From positions 16,736,693-16,800,692 of the forward strand of contig NC_086257.1 of NCBI RefSeq assembly GCF_021018805.1: a stretch of DNA of 64,000 nucleotides, given 5' to 3'. Below the pieces are notes generated by a model. The model saw only the letters and a program-made list of their open reading frames with translations, was not told the origin of the DNA and did not search any database. The stretch's first letter is position 1. Each line of letters starts with the position of its first letter. Position numbers and translations under genes: made by a program. This document shows, in pieces, positions 31,310 to 42,617 of this stretch. Source of the stretch: Prinia subflava. Taxonomy: Eukaryota; Chordata; Aves; Passeriformes; Cisticolidae.

Positions 31310-31315
31310 TTTAAT
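31310..31315 (-). terminator. Candidate polyadenylation signal of the SLC12A9-like gene (ATTAAA)
   Basis: TTTAAT on the plus strand reads ATTAAA, the commonest variant signal, 173 bp after the stop codon. A second ATTAAA lies at 31,053-31,058. No canonical AATAAA was seen nearby, so either or both may be used. Confidence 0.4.
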
Positions 31316-31487
31316 CCTCTGCAGGAGACATCCCCAAAAATCCAACCCCCTCCCTGCACCCACCTTTCACTGTGGGGTACCCTCTTTGCCCACCAGCATG
31401 GAGACCCTGGGGCCATCCTCAGGCTCAGGCTGCAGAAGGCACTGGGCAAAGGAGTGTGCAGGGAGCTGGGGGGGACCTGGGGGTCAC

Positions 31488-34400
31488 CTAGAGCTGGGTG
31501 CTGGTGACAGCACTCACCCCGTGCACCAGCACGGTGGGGCCCAGCCCACGGGTGAGCAGCTCCAGCTGGTGCAGGTAGAGCGGGTAGAGGCTGGTGTCGG
31601 CCGGCGGCCGCGGCAAGTACAGGAAGCGTACGGTTGGCGCGGGGCTCTGCTCCAGGACCAGTTTGTTGGCGGCACACACGTACTCATCTGACACTTGGGT
31701 GGTGTTGGTCGGGAAGTTCACAACCCCTTCCTCCTCTTCCTCCTCCTCCCCTGGCCCTCCTGGGGATCCCTGGCAGGTTTGCCAGTGCAGGCGGGTGACG
31801 GCGTCCCAGGGCACCAGCTGGATCTGGGCCTGGATGCGCAGGTCCTTGAGGAGCTGGCGCAGCTTCTCCTCCTGGGCATGGGGCATGGCGCCCGCCTCCA
31901 CGCACAGGAAGAGGCGCAGGCGGGCGCGGCGCCAGGCCCGCGCCATGTTGAGGACACAGGCCATCTGCAGCAGGAACAGGCTGCAGGTGTCAGCGTAGCG
32001 CGCGCTGTCAGGCCGCAGCAGGTTGACGGGCCATACGTGGATGGTGGGCGCAGGGCTGGCGGCCCGCCGCAGCTCCCAGGCCTTGTCCAGGCTCTCCAGC
32101 TGCCGGGCCAGCAGGACATTGCGAAGCATCTTCAGGGCGTCGGCCACAATGCCCACGTACTCCCGGGCTGACAGCAGTTTGGGAGCGGTGGGTGCCCGCA
32201 GCGGGGGGAAGCCCAGGGGGACCTCCTCTCGGGCGCTGGTGAAGGCGGGGTGCCGGGCCAGACCATCCTGTGGTGCCTCATCGTCGTAGAAACCCAGCAC
32301 CAGGGTGTTGGGGCGCATCCCGCCTGCCAGAGAGACCAGCCCAGCTGAGCAGGGGCAGAGGGCCCCACCAGCCCTCCTGGCACTGCAGGTGTCAACAAGC
32401 CACAGCTTGACTTTGGCATTGCTCACCCTGCCGATTTCAGGCCCCTCAGGATCACACCTAGATATCTCCAAGACCTGACTCGATTTTCATACTGTCCACC
32501 CACTACTTCTCCCACTTGGCTTTGGGACTGCCCACACTGGGTGCTTCCAAATCCCTTGGCATATCTCATCCAGGTGTCTTCAAGCCCCTCAACCATGACA
32601 CTTCCAAATCCCAACCTGCCTACAGCACCGCTCACCCTTGATGTCTCCAAGAGCAAACTTGGCTCTGGCATTGACCATCCAGGTGCCTCCAAACCCCTTC
32701 TCAGCCCACAGCAACAGCAGGATGGACCCTCACCCATGTCCAGACCAGTCATCACTTACCAAGGCCAGAGGTGAAGAGGAGCTGCCGGACACCGTGCCGC
32801 ACCGAGGGTGCAAGGGTGAGGCTGACAAAGGCCTTGACGTTCAGTTTGTCCACCAAGCTCAGCCACGACTCCTGCTGGGGCTGCAGCGGGTCTGAGGGCA
32901 ACAAGTCTGGGTGGGGGGAAAAACCAGCATCAGTGGGACAGATATGCCATATGGAGCTAACCCTGTGCCCACCCCAGCACCCATGAGATGGAGAGGGGAA
33001 TGTAGGTGCCTACAGAGAGATATAAAATTATACATGAATGTATAAAAAAACCCCAGGCAGCCCCATCCCCACTCCCCAATTTCAGGCCATTAGTCACCAC
33101 AGCAGCAGCAGGGAAGGGGGAACATAGCCTGTGCATGAGCCATGATGTGTGCCAGGGAGAACACACATGTGCAAACCAACACACACGAGGGTGCAAACTC
33201 CCCCAAGGCACCTGGACACACAGCAGCAGGCATGAGGTGAGGGTGGACACAGGCACACACGTGTGCATGGCTGTGCTGAGTGTGTGCTCACGTGTGTGCT
33301 GGGTGTGTGCAGGTGCCAACCAGCACGGACACATGCAGGAGCCCCATGTTCACATGTAGGCATGGACACTTGTGCACACACACGTGTGTGTGTGCACAGC
33401 AGGCATGGGACAGACACAACTCACTGATGTCCCCCATACCAGCCAAGCTCGATGTGCCAGACGTGTGCCCGAAATGCTGACATTCCCCAGCTGTCAACCC
33501 AAGAAGCCCAGGATCCCCTGGCATCACAGCAAAGTGCAGAGGCTGTTAGCACAGGAGACAGTGCAGATCCTCACCCAGGTCCTGCAGCTCCACATGGCCC
33601 AGGACATAGAGGCCACTCTTCTTGAGATCATTGACGAAGTCGATGAGGCGGGCGCTGCCTCGGGGGTTCTGCACCATCAGCAGCATCTGCGGGCGCCAGA
33701 ACTTGACATGGTCCTTCCGCACATCCAGCATCAGCAGGTACTTCCGCACCTGAAGGACGGAGGGAGGGAAACAGGTGAGGAACCCTTTTTTTTAACTACC
33801 CCCTGGGGGATGCCTGTCCTGAGGACACGCTGCCCAGAACACAGCTGCGCTGCCATGGAGACGCCAGCCTTGCACCTCATCAGGGGACAACAGGAGGACA
33901 GGGCTTACCTGATGAAAGATGAGGGCCTGGCTGATGTAGCCCCAGGTGCTGCTGGGTGAGAGGTAGTGAAGGGCAAGGAGGAGGAGGAGGAGGAAGCCCA
34001 GGCTGGCTGAGGCTGACACAGGGCTGATGAGGAACATCATGACGCAGCAGCCTGCAATGCCCAGCAGGCACGTGTGCCAGGTGAAGTACCGGAAAGTGGG
34101 CCTGCAGCAGGGAGGAGGGGACACCTGCTATCATGTGCTATCCATGCTGCCTGCAGGGAGGGCACAGCAAGAGGACTTGTGCCAAAGGGCCACACCAGCC
34201 ACCCTCAGTGACTCTGCTGTGCCAGCCCAGTGTATGTCAGGCACCCCATGCACCCAGAGGAGAAGTTATGGAGGGGAGATGGTATTTCCCAGGGCACTGG
34301 GCAGCCTGTGCTGCCAGCCCGGGGCAATCAGGGCAGTGATGGCCATGGGGCTGGCACTGTCCTGGCATACCCAGGTAGTATTGGGCAGCACATAGCAGTG

Positions 34401-37400
34401 CCAGCATGGTGCCCACTCATTCTGGTGCAGGGAGGCAGAGGCAGGGAGGCGAGAAGCTGTTATTTTCTCTAATTGCTGTTTTTCCTGAAAGGTAATTAAA
34501 ATCCTTTTCCGCTGTGCTTGATGGAGACCTCAGTGAGGGGAGGGGGGAGGCACCAGATGTGGGGTGGGTGAGGGGCCTGTTGCTACCCATCCCAGCAGGC
34601 TCCCCCCAGGCACTGATCCTGCCCCATTCCGTGCCAAGTCAAGGAAGCAGCTGGGCAGGCGGATGGGGGCCAAGCCACAGCCTGGCACAGGCATCAGCTC
34701 TCCCTTGCGAATGGAACCTCTGGGGGACTCCCAGGTGGTGCCACCCAGCCCTACTTGTGCAACACCTCTGACACCTGGGAGACCCACCCTGCTGTGGAGT
34801 CAGCATCCTGCATGGAGGGCAGTGGGCATCACCCAGGAGAGAGATCAGGCTCCTCCTAGCCATCCCCTGTACCCCAGATTTGGGCAGCTCTACCAGCCCA
34901 GCCTCACACCAGAGTTCCCCACACCCTGCACCCCAGACTGGGGCTGCCTGCCACACATACTCCTTCCTGGAAGATATTTTCTCCTCCTCCCACCCAGAAT
35001 CCCCCTTCCTCCCTCCCCCTTCTCTGTTAGTTTAATTAGCACTAATGGAAAGTGGGCTCCATCACTGCTTGGCAAACTGCCCGGGGGATGCCGGCCGGGC
35101 ACAGGCTATAAATTACCTCTGGAAAGCCTAAGGAGAGGGGGCGGGTGGTCCCCAGTGGTGCTGGATTTATCTGTACCCAGTCAGCAAAGCAGTGCCAGTG
35201 CACGAGAACCGTGCCAAGCCAGTGCCATTCCAGGACCTATCTCCTTCTCCCTCCTCAGGGATAGGGGTGTCTCTGCCCCTCTAATGCCCAGGCGAGGGGT
35301 GTTCAGCATCTCTTCTCACCATCTCATCACAAATCTCAGGTACAGGGATGGCAGGGGAACCACAGATAGAAGAATGGAGGGATGGGTGCCTGCCAAGCAT
35401 CTCAGCACAGCCTCTCTCCTGTGCCAGTGGGTACCTGAAGTTGGGGGCTGAGGCCCATTCCAGTGCCAGGCAGGCCAGGTTGACAGTGGCATAAACCAGG
35501 AGGAAGAAGGTTGTCACGACACTTGCAATGGTGTTGAGCTTCCCAGAAAAGAGCACAACCTGCAGAGAGCACAGGGTGAATGCACACCAAATGCATGTGC
35601 CCATGCCATCCCTGTCCACTTGGGGTGTATTCCAGGGGTATGATGGGTAAGGGTACAGACAGTAATCCCTTTCCCTTTTTGTGATTTATTCTTAATTTAT
35701 GGGATACCTCCCACCTCAAGGAGGGAAGAGCAGGACACTCAGGGCAGGGGGGCTGGGGGAGGAATCCCAAGGAACAGGGAGATGTGCCAGGCTCCACAGC
35801 ACCCAGCCCAGGTGAGAACCAACCTTCACCCAGCGAGGCCAGGAAAGAAGCATCGCTGACAACTCACCTGCACCACCAGCCAGGAGAGGATCACTGCCAT
35901 CACTGGGTTCCCACTGGCAGACGTCTTCTTGGCCAGTGCCAGTGCCCGGCCTGCAGGACAGAGCAGGGAGGTTGGGCTGGGAAACCCCAGAAGGCTGCCA
36001 CAGGTTCAATCACCAGCCAGGATTCCCATCCCCACCCTGAGTGCTGGGGCGGGGGCAAATTCCAGGGCATGCAGGTGACCCAAATGGGCACACACCAACC
36101 CACAAACCATCAGCTCCACACCAAGAAGGGAGTTCCCTGGTGTCAGGGCTGGTTCCCAGCAGGGACAACCTGCTGAGTGGGCTCCAACGAGTGCCAGTGC
36201 ACTCTGGGGACTCACCAAAGAGATCATCCCGGGCCAGCGCGTACAGGATGCGGGATGCCCCAATGAGGTTGCTCATGGCTGCAGACAGAGTGGCAGCATA
36301 GATGCCCACAGTGACCAGCGGTGGGAAGATACTGATGTCACGCAAGAAGCCATAGTCTTTCTGCAGGAGGATTCTGGAGAGGGACACAGATACCCTGGCA
36401 TCTGTCTCAGCCCAGGCCAGCATGCTCTGGCACCAGGCACACCCTGGCACGTGGACAGGTGGCCATACCTGTTGCAGGTGGCACACATGAGGAAAGCCAG
36501 CAGGTTGTAGACGAGGTAGGTGAAGAGCACAGCAGAGATGGTGCCCCGTGGGATGGAATAGCTCGGGCGCTTCAGGTCTCCTGTGAGCAAGAGCAGGCAG
36601 CATTAGTGCCCACAGGCAGAGCTTACCCCTGATCTCTCCCAGCCTCAGCTCCTGTTCCCAGGCACCTCCTGTCCATACCTGACATGTTGGAGCCTGCCAT
36701 GATGCCAGTGCAGCCGTTAAACATCACTGCAAACACGGAGCTGAAGCTCATCATCTGCCCAGTGGTGTAGTCCTTCCTGTACTCACCTGCAGGACACACG
36801 GACAGGGGCTGTGACAGGCTGCCCAGGGGGGCACAGCCCCACCACATGCCCTCTCCTCGATGTCCCCACATAAAAACCACAGGAGAAACCACCCCACTGC
36901 ACCTGCTTTGTGCCCACAAGCTGCCCCCACCCTCCGGCAAGCCCCATGTGGTGTGGCAGTGCCAGTGGGCAGGGCAGGCAGGGTGGGGAAGCCTGTCCTC
37001 ACCGCCCAGGTTGTCGCGCAGGGTGCTGAGCGAGAAGCCCGTGAAGAGGCCGTTATCGGTCTCAGTGCCATTGGAGCTGGGCAGGCGGATGGGCACCTTC
37101 AGGGGCCGTGTGGCGAAGAAGCTGACAAGGATGGTGCCCAGGACTACTGCAACGATGAGGAAGATGAGGAAGGTGGCCTTGGCGTAGATGGAGGCACCCA
37201 CAAGGCACACGAGGAGGCAGAGTGCCAGCAGCACGGTGCCATAGAGCAGCTCATACCAGTAGCTCTGGGGCAGGACGTGGATGCCTGTGCCCGCTTCTTG
37301 CCCTGGGCAGAGACAAGTCAGGATCAGCAAGGCTCAGAGGGGGCATCACTGGGAGCTGAGAGCTACCAGTGTTGTGTCAGGCATGATGGGCACCAACTCA

Positions 37401-40094
37401 CTGGCCAGAGGGCTTGGTGAGCCATGGCTGGCTATGCTGGGCATGGTGCTTGGGCATGGGCACAGCACCAGGGCTGCTCAGCTAAGGGACACCTGCTGTC
37501 CCCTGCCACCACACAGGGTAGTACTCACCAGGCGGGATCCCAAAGCTGTCCACCACTGCCTCCACCAGCCCCAGCACATACAGGGCACTGCCACACACGT
37601 TGGCCAGAAAAAACATGATTCCGATGCTGCCCCCGAACTCTGGGCCCAAGGCACGGCTGATCATATCTTGCTCGAGTCAAGGGAAGAGGTCAGCAGCACA
37701 AACCACCATCAGATGCTCCCACCCCTCTCTCCCAGGCCGACAGGGTCCCAGGCTCAGTGTGGCACCCCAAGGTCACTCAGCTTTGTCCCACATGCCCTGT
37801 CCCAGCAGCACCCACAGCAAAGGATACAGTAGGCTCCTCCAGCATCCAGTGCCCCATTGGTGGCAATGGCACACACAGACAGCACCGTCATGCCAATGAT
37901 GAAATACGCCACTGCAAACATGGCCAGGGCCTGGTACAACCCAGCATGACCCACCACGAACCCTGCCGAGGATGGGAGAGGCCAATATGCCCATTAGCTG
38001 AGCATGGACAACCTGCAGGACAGAGTTCCTGGGCACTGCCACCACACACACTTCACCCCACTGAGGGCACGCAGCCGCTCCCATCCCTGTGCCCACAGTT
38101 TCCCCCAGGACCTGCCAGCCCCCTCTATTCCAGGATGAGTATGCTCCCACCTCCCACCCACAGCAGCACCCACCAGTGTCCCCCTCCCTCAGGGTATCTC
38201 CATCTTCCACCAGTGTCTGGTCCAGATGTGCCCAAAAACCAAACAAACAGGGAAGGGGCTCTGCTCTGGGACCCCTGTACTGTGCCCTGCTGCCACCCTT
38301 GTCCCCCAGAGTGGGCAATCAGGAGCTCTCCACAGGGATCCCGTTGCTGCCCCGCTTGCCTACAACACAGCAGGAAGTAGAAGCAGTCCGGGTGTCCCTG
38401 CCAGCCACGGCACCGCTCCCGGGGTTGGATGGGTGTTCCCGAAGAGAGCGGGCCCAGAGCCCCCCCGGCCTGCCTGGGGTGACGGGAGCGATCCCGGCTG
38501 CTGCCACTGCGGGCAGGAAGGGCTGCCCGCGGCTGTGGGTGATGCCCTATCTCAGCCACAAGCCAAGCCGCGGATGTGCCCGCGGGGGAGGCAAGGGGGG
38601 GTGACCAGGGCACAGGCAGAGAGCCGGAGGGCATCCGAGTGCCAAATACAAAGGTGGGTGGGGGTGTTGGTGGAAATAAAGGGATGCCCCAAAAGCACTG
38701 TGGGCATAAGTAGGAGGGGCTGCTAACCCAGGAGATCTGGGGTGCGTGTGAGGTGTGGGGGAAGTGGGGGGCTGACAGGGAGAGCCTTGGCCCCCCAGAG
38801 TGGGAAAGTTCCTCTTCCTGGCAGCCTTCCTTCCCCTCCACCTGACACTTCCCCTACAGCCCCGGGCGAGCGGAACCAGGTCAGGCAGGGAGACACCGGT
38901 GCCCGCTGTGGGGCTGGGGGGGGTCAGAGCCTGTATGAATACCCCAAGCAGGGTAGTGAGAAGGCAGTGAATGATGATAAGGGAGCGCCGTGCCCCCAGC
39001 TTGGGGGTCTTCCAGATAGGGGAATGGTCTCAAGGCCTCCCCATGGCCCAGCGGGGCCCCCTGGGCACGCAGCCAACTCCCGCCCTGGGCTTTTCGTGGG
39101 CGGAAAGCGAAAGAGGAAAAGCTTTTCCCGTTCCTGGCCCAGGGCAAACATTGCCCGCCCCCGCCTGCCCCGGGCCACACTGGGGCACCTACCCCCTCCA
39201 GGGCCCCCAAAAAGGCTGCCAGCTGCCCCAGTCCCTGCCCATCCTGCCCGCTACCTCCCCCAGGGGTCAGTAACAAACCCATAACCCAAACTGGAGCAGA
39301 CTGGGAAACAATGTGTGCCCTCTGCACACACGCAGAGGGGCAGCTGAGTATCTTCTGAGGGACACCAGGATCTGGCCTTGGGACGCTCCGTGAGATGTGG
39401 GAGGCAACTGGGGTGCTGGAGCCTGGCACTGGAGGATGCCTGGGAAGCAGCAGGGTCCCAGCACCAAGGGACAGGTGGACATGAGGGCACTGGAATCCCG
39501 TTTAGGGAAGGCACTGGGAAGACACAGGAGTCCTACTCCAGGAACACCAGGGTTTTGACCTAGGGTCCCTTACGGGGATCCCTAAGGTCCTACTGGGTTC
39601 TTGTCCCTGGGTCAGCGGGGTCAGGTGGGGACACACAGCACTGGGACCCCAGCCCGAGGCGGAACTGAGCAGGCAGGGGAAGGGCACGGGGGCCCCAGAC
39701 TGTGGGCACTGGGTGCAGGAGGTACTGGAGGGGAGCACTGGGACTGCCGCAGAGACGGAAGCTCAGGAGAGGGCACTGGAGACCCAGACTGGGCGGCTCG
39801 GGGCTCCAGAGGCGGGGGCCCCGGGATTAGATGGGGGCCGGGCTGGGGTTACCAGATAGAGCTGGTGACTCTCGGGGGGCCCCGGGCCACGGTCGAAAGC
39901 GGGGGGCACTCACCGAGGCGCAGGAAGAGGACGACGCTGAACATGGAGAGCAGCGTGGGCACCACAACGCCCAGGAATGTGGGCAGCTTGCGGGAAGCGG
40001 CGGCGGCCCGGCCGCGCTCCCGGCCCCGCTCCTCCTCGGCCGAGCCGCCGCACAGGCGGTACGTGAGCAGCGCGCTCCGCTCCGAGCTCGCCAT
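31488..40094 (-). CDS. SLC12A9-like cation-chloride-cotransporter-family protein, 896 aa, 13 coding exons
   Basis: A multi-pass (about 12 helices) membrane protein of the SLC12 family, most like SLC12A9/CIP1, a divergent member linked to lysosomal ion handling; its transport substrate here is unknown. Exons, transcript order: 40094-39914, 37962-37828, 37666-37529, 37302-37003, 36786-36679, 36580-36469, 36373-36216, 35950-35868, 35559-35435, 34101-33909, 33749-33575, 32906-32760, 32323-31488. All introns are GT-AG. Diagnostic stretches include [79 protein letters not shown], and in the cytosolic C-terminus [33 protein letters not shown] and [15 protein letters not shown]. The last exon adds a run of seven Glu; exon 10 has six consecutive Leu. 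I recall human SLC12A9 on chromosome 7, not beside ECEL1, so this may be a paralogue. Confidence 0.92.
32420..32745. repeat. Decayed repeat in an SLC12A9-like intron
   Basis: Phrases of the type GGTGCTTCCAAATCCC, GGTGTCTTCAAGCCCC and GGTGCCTCCAAACCCC recur about every 50-60 bp in the intron between exons 12 and 13. Divergence is high. Confidence 0.5.
39360..39800. repeat. Decayed repeat in intron 1 of the SLC12A9-like gene
   Basis: The phrase GGCACTGGA/GGCACTGGG recurs about six times in 440 bp, often followed by a GACACAGG- or GACCCAGA-like stretch. No exact period is visible. The intron (37,963-39,913) otherwise shows no coding exon. Confidence 0.4.
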
Positions 40095-42480
40095 GGCCAG
40101 GCCCGGCCCGGTTCGGGCCCCGCCAACCCCGAAAAGCGCCCGGTCCCGGCCCCGGCCCCGGCCCCGGCGGCTCCGCCCGCCGACCCGGTCCCGACCCGCC
40201 GGGCCCCGCCCGACCCAGGGCCCGGCCCACACAGTCCCGCCCACGCATGGCCCCGCCCACGACCCTCCGCTCAGACCACGCCCCCTGGCAGCGCCCCTCC
40301 GGTAAGCCCCGCCCCATTGATAGGCCCCGCCCCGTGCGAGCCCACCATGGAAGCCCCGCCCTACATTAGCTATGGCCACGCCCCTTTACTGCCCCCGCCC
40401 ACAGCCCCCCGCCTCGTCACTGTCCCTGTCCCAAAATGCTCTCCCATAGTGGTCCCCTCCACCGCCCCCCCCAAGCCCCACCCCAACGCCCCACGGTGAC
40501 TTCCCCTCCAGCCCGAATCACTGCACACCCCTAACCCCCGGCCCTTCCGGGGTCTCCCCATTCTGGTACTCGGCGCTATCCCCCTACTCGCGTCCTCCGA
40601 ACTCGCCCCACTCCTCCCCGCACCCCAAAACCCGCCCCTGCATCGCCACGCACCCCCTGTCCGCCACCCCCCAGTGGCCCACACCCTGATACCGAGCGCG
40701 GCAGCCCCGGGAACTCCGGTGCCGCCCCCGCCGGTGCCCGCTCCCCCGCCCCGCGGCGCTGCCGGCCGGGCTCGGCTGCCCGCGCCAATTACCGGACAAT
40801 CGGGGCCCCGGGGGCACCGTCCCCCCCTGCCCGCCACCAGGGCTGGGATCTGCCCGGGCCCCGGGGTCCCACTGCCGCCGCCGCCCGGGGCGGCCGAGCG
40901 CCTCGCCAATTAGGTTAATGGGGTTGGCACCGGCACCGGGAGCGGGGGGCACGCTGCGGCCGGGGGCGAACACCACTCCGGCCTCGAGTACCCGCGTCAG
41001 CAGAGCGATTGGACCCCCACGGGTCACTGGTGGGGGATCCGTGCGGGGACACCGGGACGGGGCGGGAGAGCGTTCCCCTGTGTGCCGTGGTGCTGTGTCC
41101 CCCCACTCGGCCCCGCCGTGTCCCGTGTGGCGGAGGCACAGCGTGCCCCCGAGGCCGAGGTGGGAGCCCGCGGGGCCGGGGCTTTCATCTGCGGCGGGCC
41201 TGTCGCCGTGCCAGCCGAGGGCAGCCCGCGCCTTTGATGTGCCACTGAAGCGGCATTGTCCGCGCCCTGCTGGCACCATCGCGGCCGGGAGGGCCGGGGG
41301 GAGCGCGGGCACGGAGCCGCTCCTGCCCCTAATGGGGACGAGCAGCTCCCGGACTCGAAATGGGGATGGGGACACGAGCACCTGCTGCACTTAATGGGGA
41401 CAGAGAGCGGGGCGTGGGTACCCCCTACGGCGTACAGAGATTTGAGCACGGCCGCCCCCTGTTCCCCAGAGGACATGAGGACACGGACACCCCCAACTTC
41501 TTGCAAGGTCAGAGGTCTGGACACAGGCACCCATCTCTTCCCCTAGCAAAGATGGGCATCCCACAAATGGACATAGGACCCAGAAACCCCAGTCCCTTTT
41601 ACAGGGACAGAGGTGGGGGCACAGGCATCTGCTGCACCCCAAAGAAGTGATGGAGATGCAGCTGCACTCTTTCACCAAAGGAGCCGAGGCTGAACTCGTG
41701 GGCACAGGAGGGTGGCAAAGGGGGCAGGACGGTGGTATCCCAAAATGTAGTGCCAATGACCAGCCGAGCAGCAGGTGCAGACCAGATCGTCCAGCTGGGC
41801 TGGTGAGTGTAGCCCCCCTATCCCTGAGGCCAAAGCTGTCCCCAGCCCGGGCCTGCTGCTGAAGAAGAGAGCAAGCAAGGACAGCCAATCACATGGTCCC
41901 ACCTGCCCCTCGCCGGGGCAAGACCTTCCTGCATCCCAGGCAGGACAGGGGGTACTGCGGCGGGGGGCATCGGAGGGGTATCCCCGAGGACAGCCGCTGC
42001 TCAGCACGGAGATGCAGTGCCCTTGCGCGGGGCGACCCGTTCAGCCAGGGTTGGGCTGGCACAGAGAGCGGGGACCCCCCGCCCCGGACACCCCCGCCCT
42101 CCCTCCCCCCCGCCTTGTCCGCTCGGCCGCTCCCGGCCCGCTGCCCGCCTTTGAAACCGCCGGCGGGGCTCCCACGCGCAGCCCGGGCCCCCCGCGCCCG
42201 CAGCCGCCGGTGCGTTCCCACCCGCCCGGGGCCCGCAGGAGGGAGGGTGGCGCGGCCGGGGCTTGGCGTGAAAATGATCAAGGGCCGCGGGCAGCGCCGG
42301 AGCGCAGCGCCCGTCTGATGCTGCCCGCCCGGAGGCCTCGTCGAACAAAGGCGGCATTGAGGCCCCGGCTGCGCCCCCCCCCGCGCCCCCCGCCCCGAGC
42401 TGGCATCTTGGCGCGACATTAATGAACTCGCCTGTTTGTGTTCCCCCGGCCCCTCTCTCCTCCCACCGCCCGGGGGGCAC
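39900..42480. other. CpG-rich divergent region between SLC12A9-like and PRSS56
   Basis: The two genes point away from each other. Sequence from about 39,900 to 41,300 and again 42,050 to 42,400 is very CpG-rich. CCAAT/ATTGG motifs occur at about 40,786 and 40,905. Between them, at about 41,330-41,660, lies a decayed repeat. The promoter of the SLC12A9-like gene is presumably at 40,100-40,300 and is TATA-less. No other gene was recognised. Confidence 0.6.
41330..41660. repeat. Decayed repeat (TTAATGGGGAC / GGACACAGGCACC type)
   Basis: AATGGGGA occurs at about 41,331, 41,359 and 41,394. A longer phrase at about 41,371 (GACACGAGCACCTGCTGCAC) has a clear relative at about 41,617 (GCACAGGCATCTGCTGCACC) and a weaker one at about 41,520. 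It looks like an eroded tandem repeat of 60-80 bp. Confidence 0.5.
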
Positions 42481-42482
42481 CG

Positions 42483-42489
42483 TATATAT
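42483..42489 (+). promoter_or_regulatory. PRSS56: PRSS56 TATA box
   Basis: TATATAT lies 135 bp before the chosen start codon, so transcription would begin near 42,510-42,515. Just upstream are CATTAATGAACT (about 42,417) and CpG-rich sequence. Retinal Mueller-glia expression of PRSS56 is known in mammals; homeodomain-type ATTAAT sites would fit but are not proven. Confidence 0.55.
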
Positions 42490-42617
42490 CCATCCCTCCT
42501 TCCTGCCTCGGGCATATCGGGGGTTCCCCCCGCCTGCCCCCCTTTGCCCGTCCGGGGATGGAGCAAAGAGGGAAGAGGACACGGGACGCTCTTCTCGGGG
42601 TCCGGCTGGTCCCCTCC

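Noticed and set aside
31488..31540. GGGGTGAGTG near the end of the SLC12A9-like gene as a splice donor
   Set aside because: Reading through gives [16 protein letters not shown], which matches the SLC12A9 C-terminus as I remember it, so the site is coding.
42558..42617. Upstream in-frame ATG of PRSS56 as the start
   Set aside because: It would place 20 mostly polar residues before the hydrophobic signal peptide. The later ATG gives a standard signal peptide and matches the family; the earlier one remains possible.
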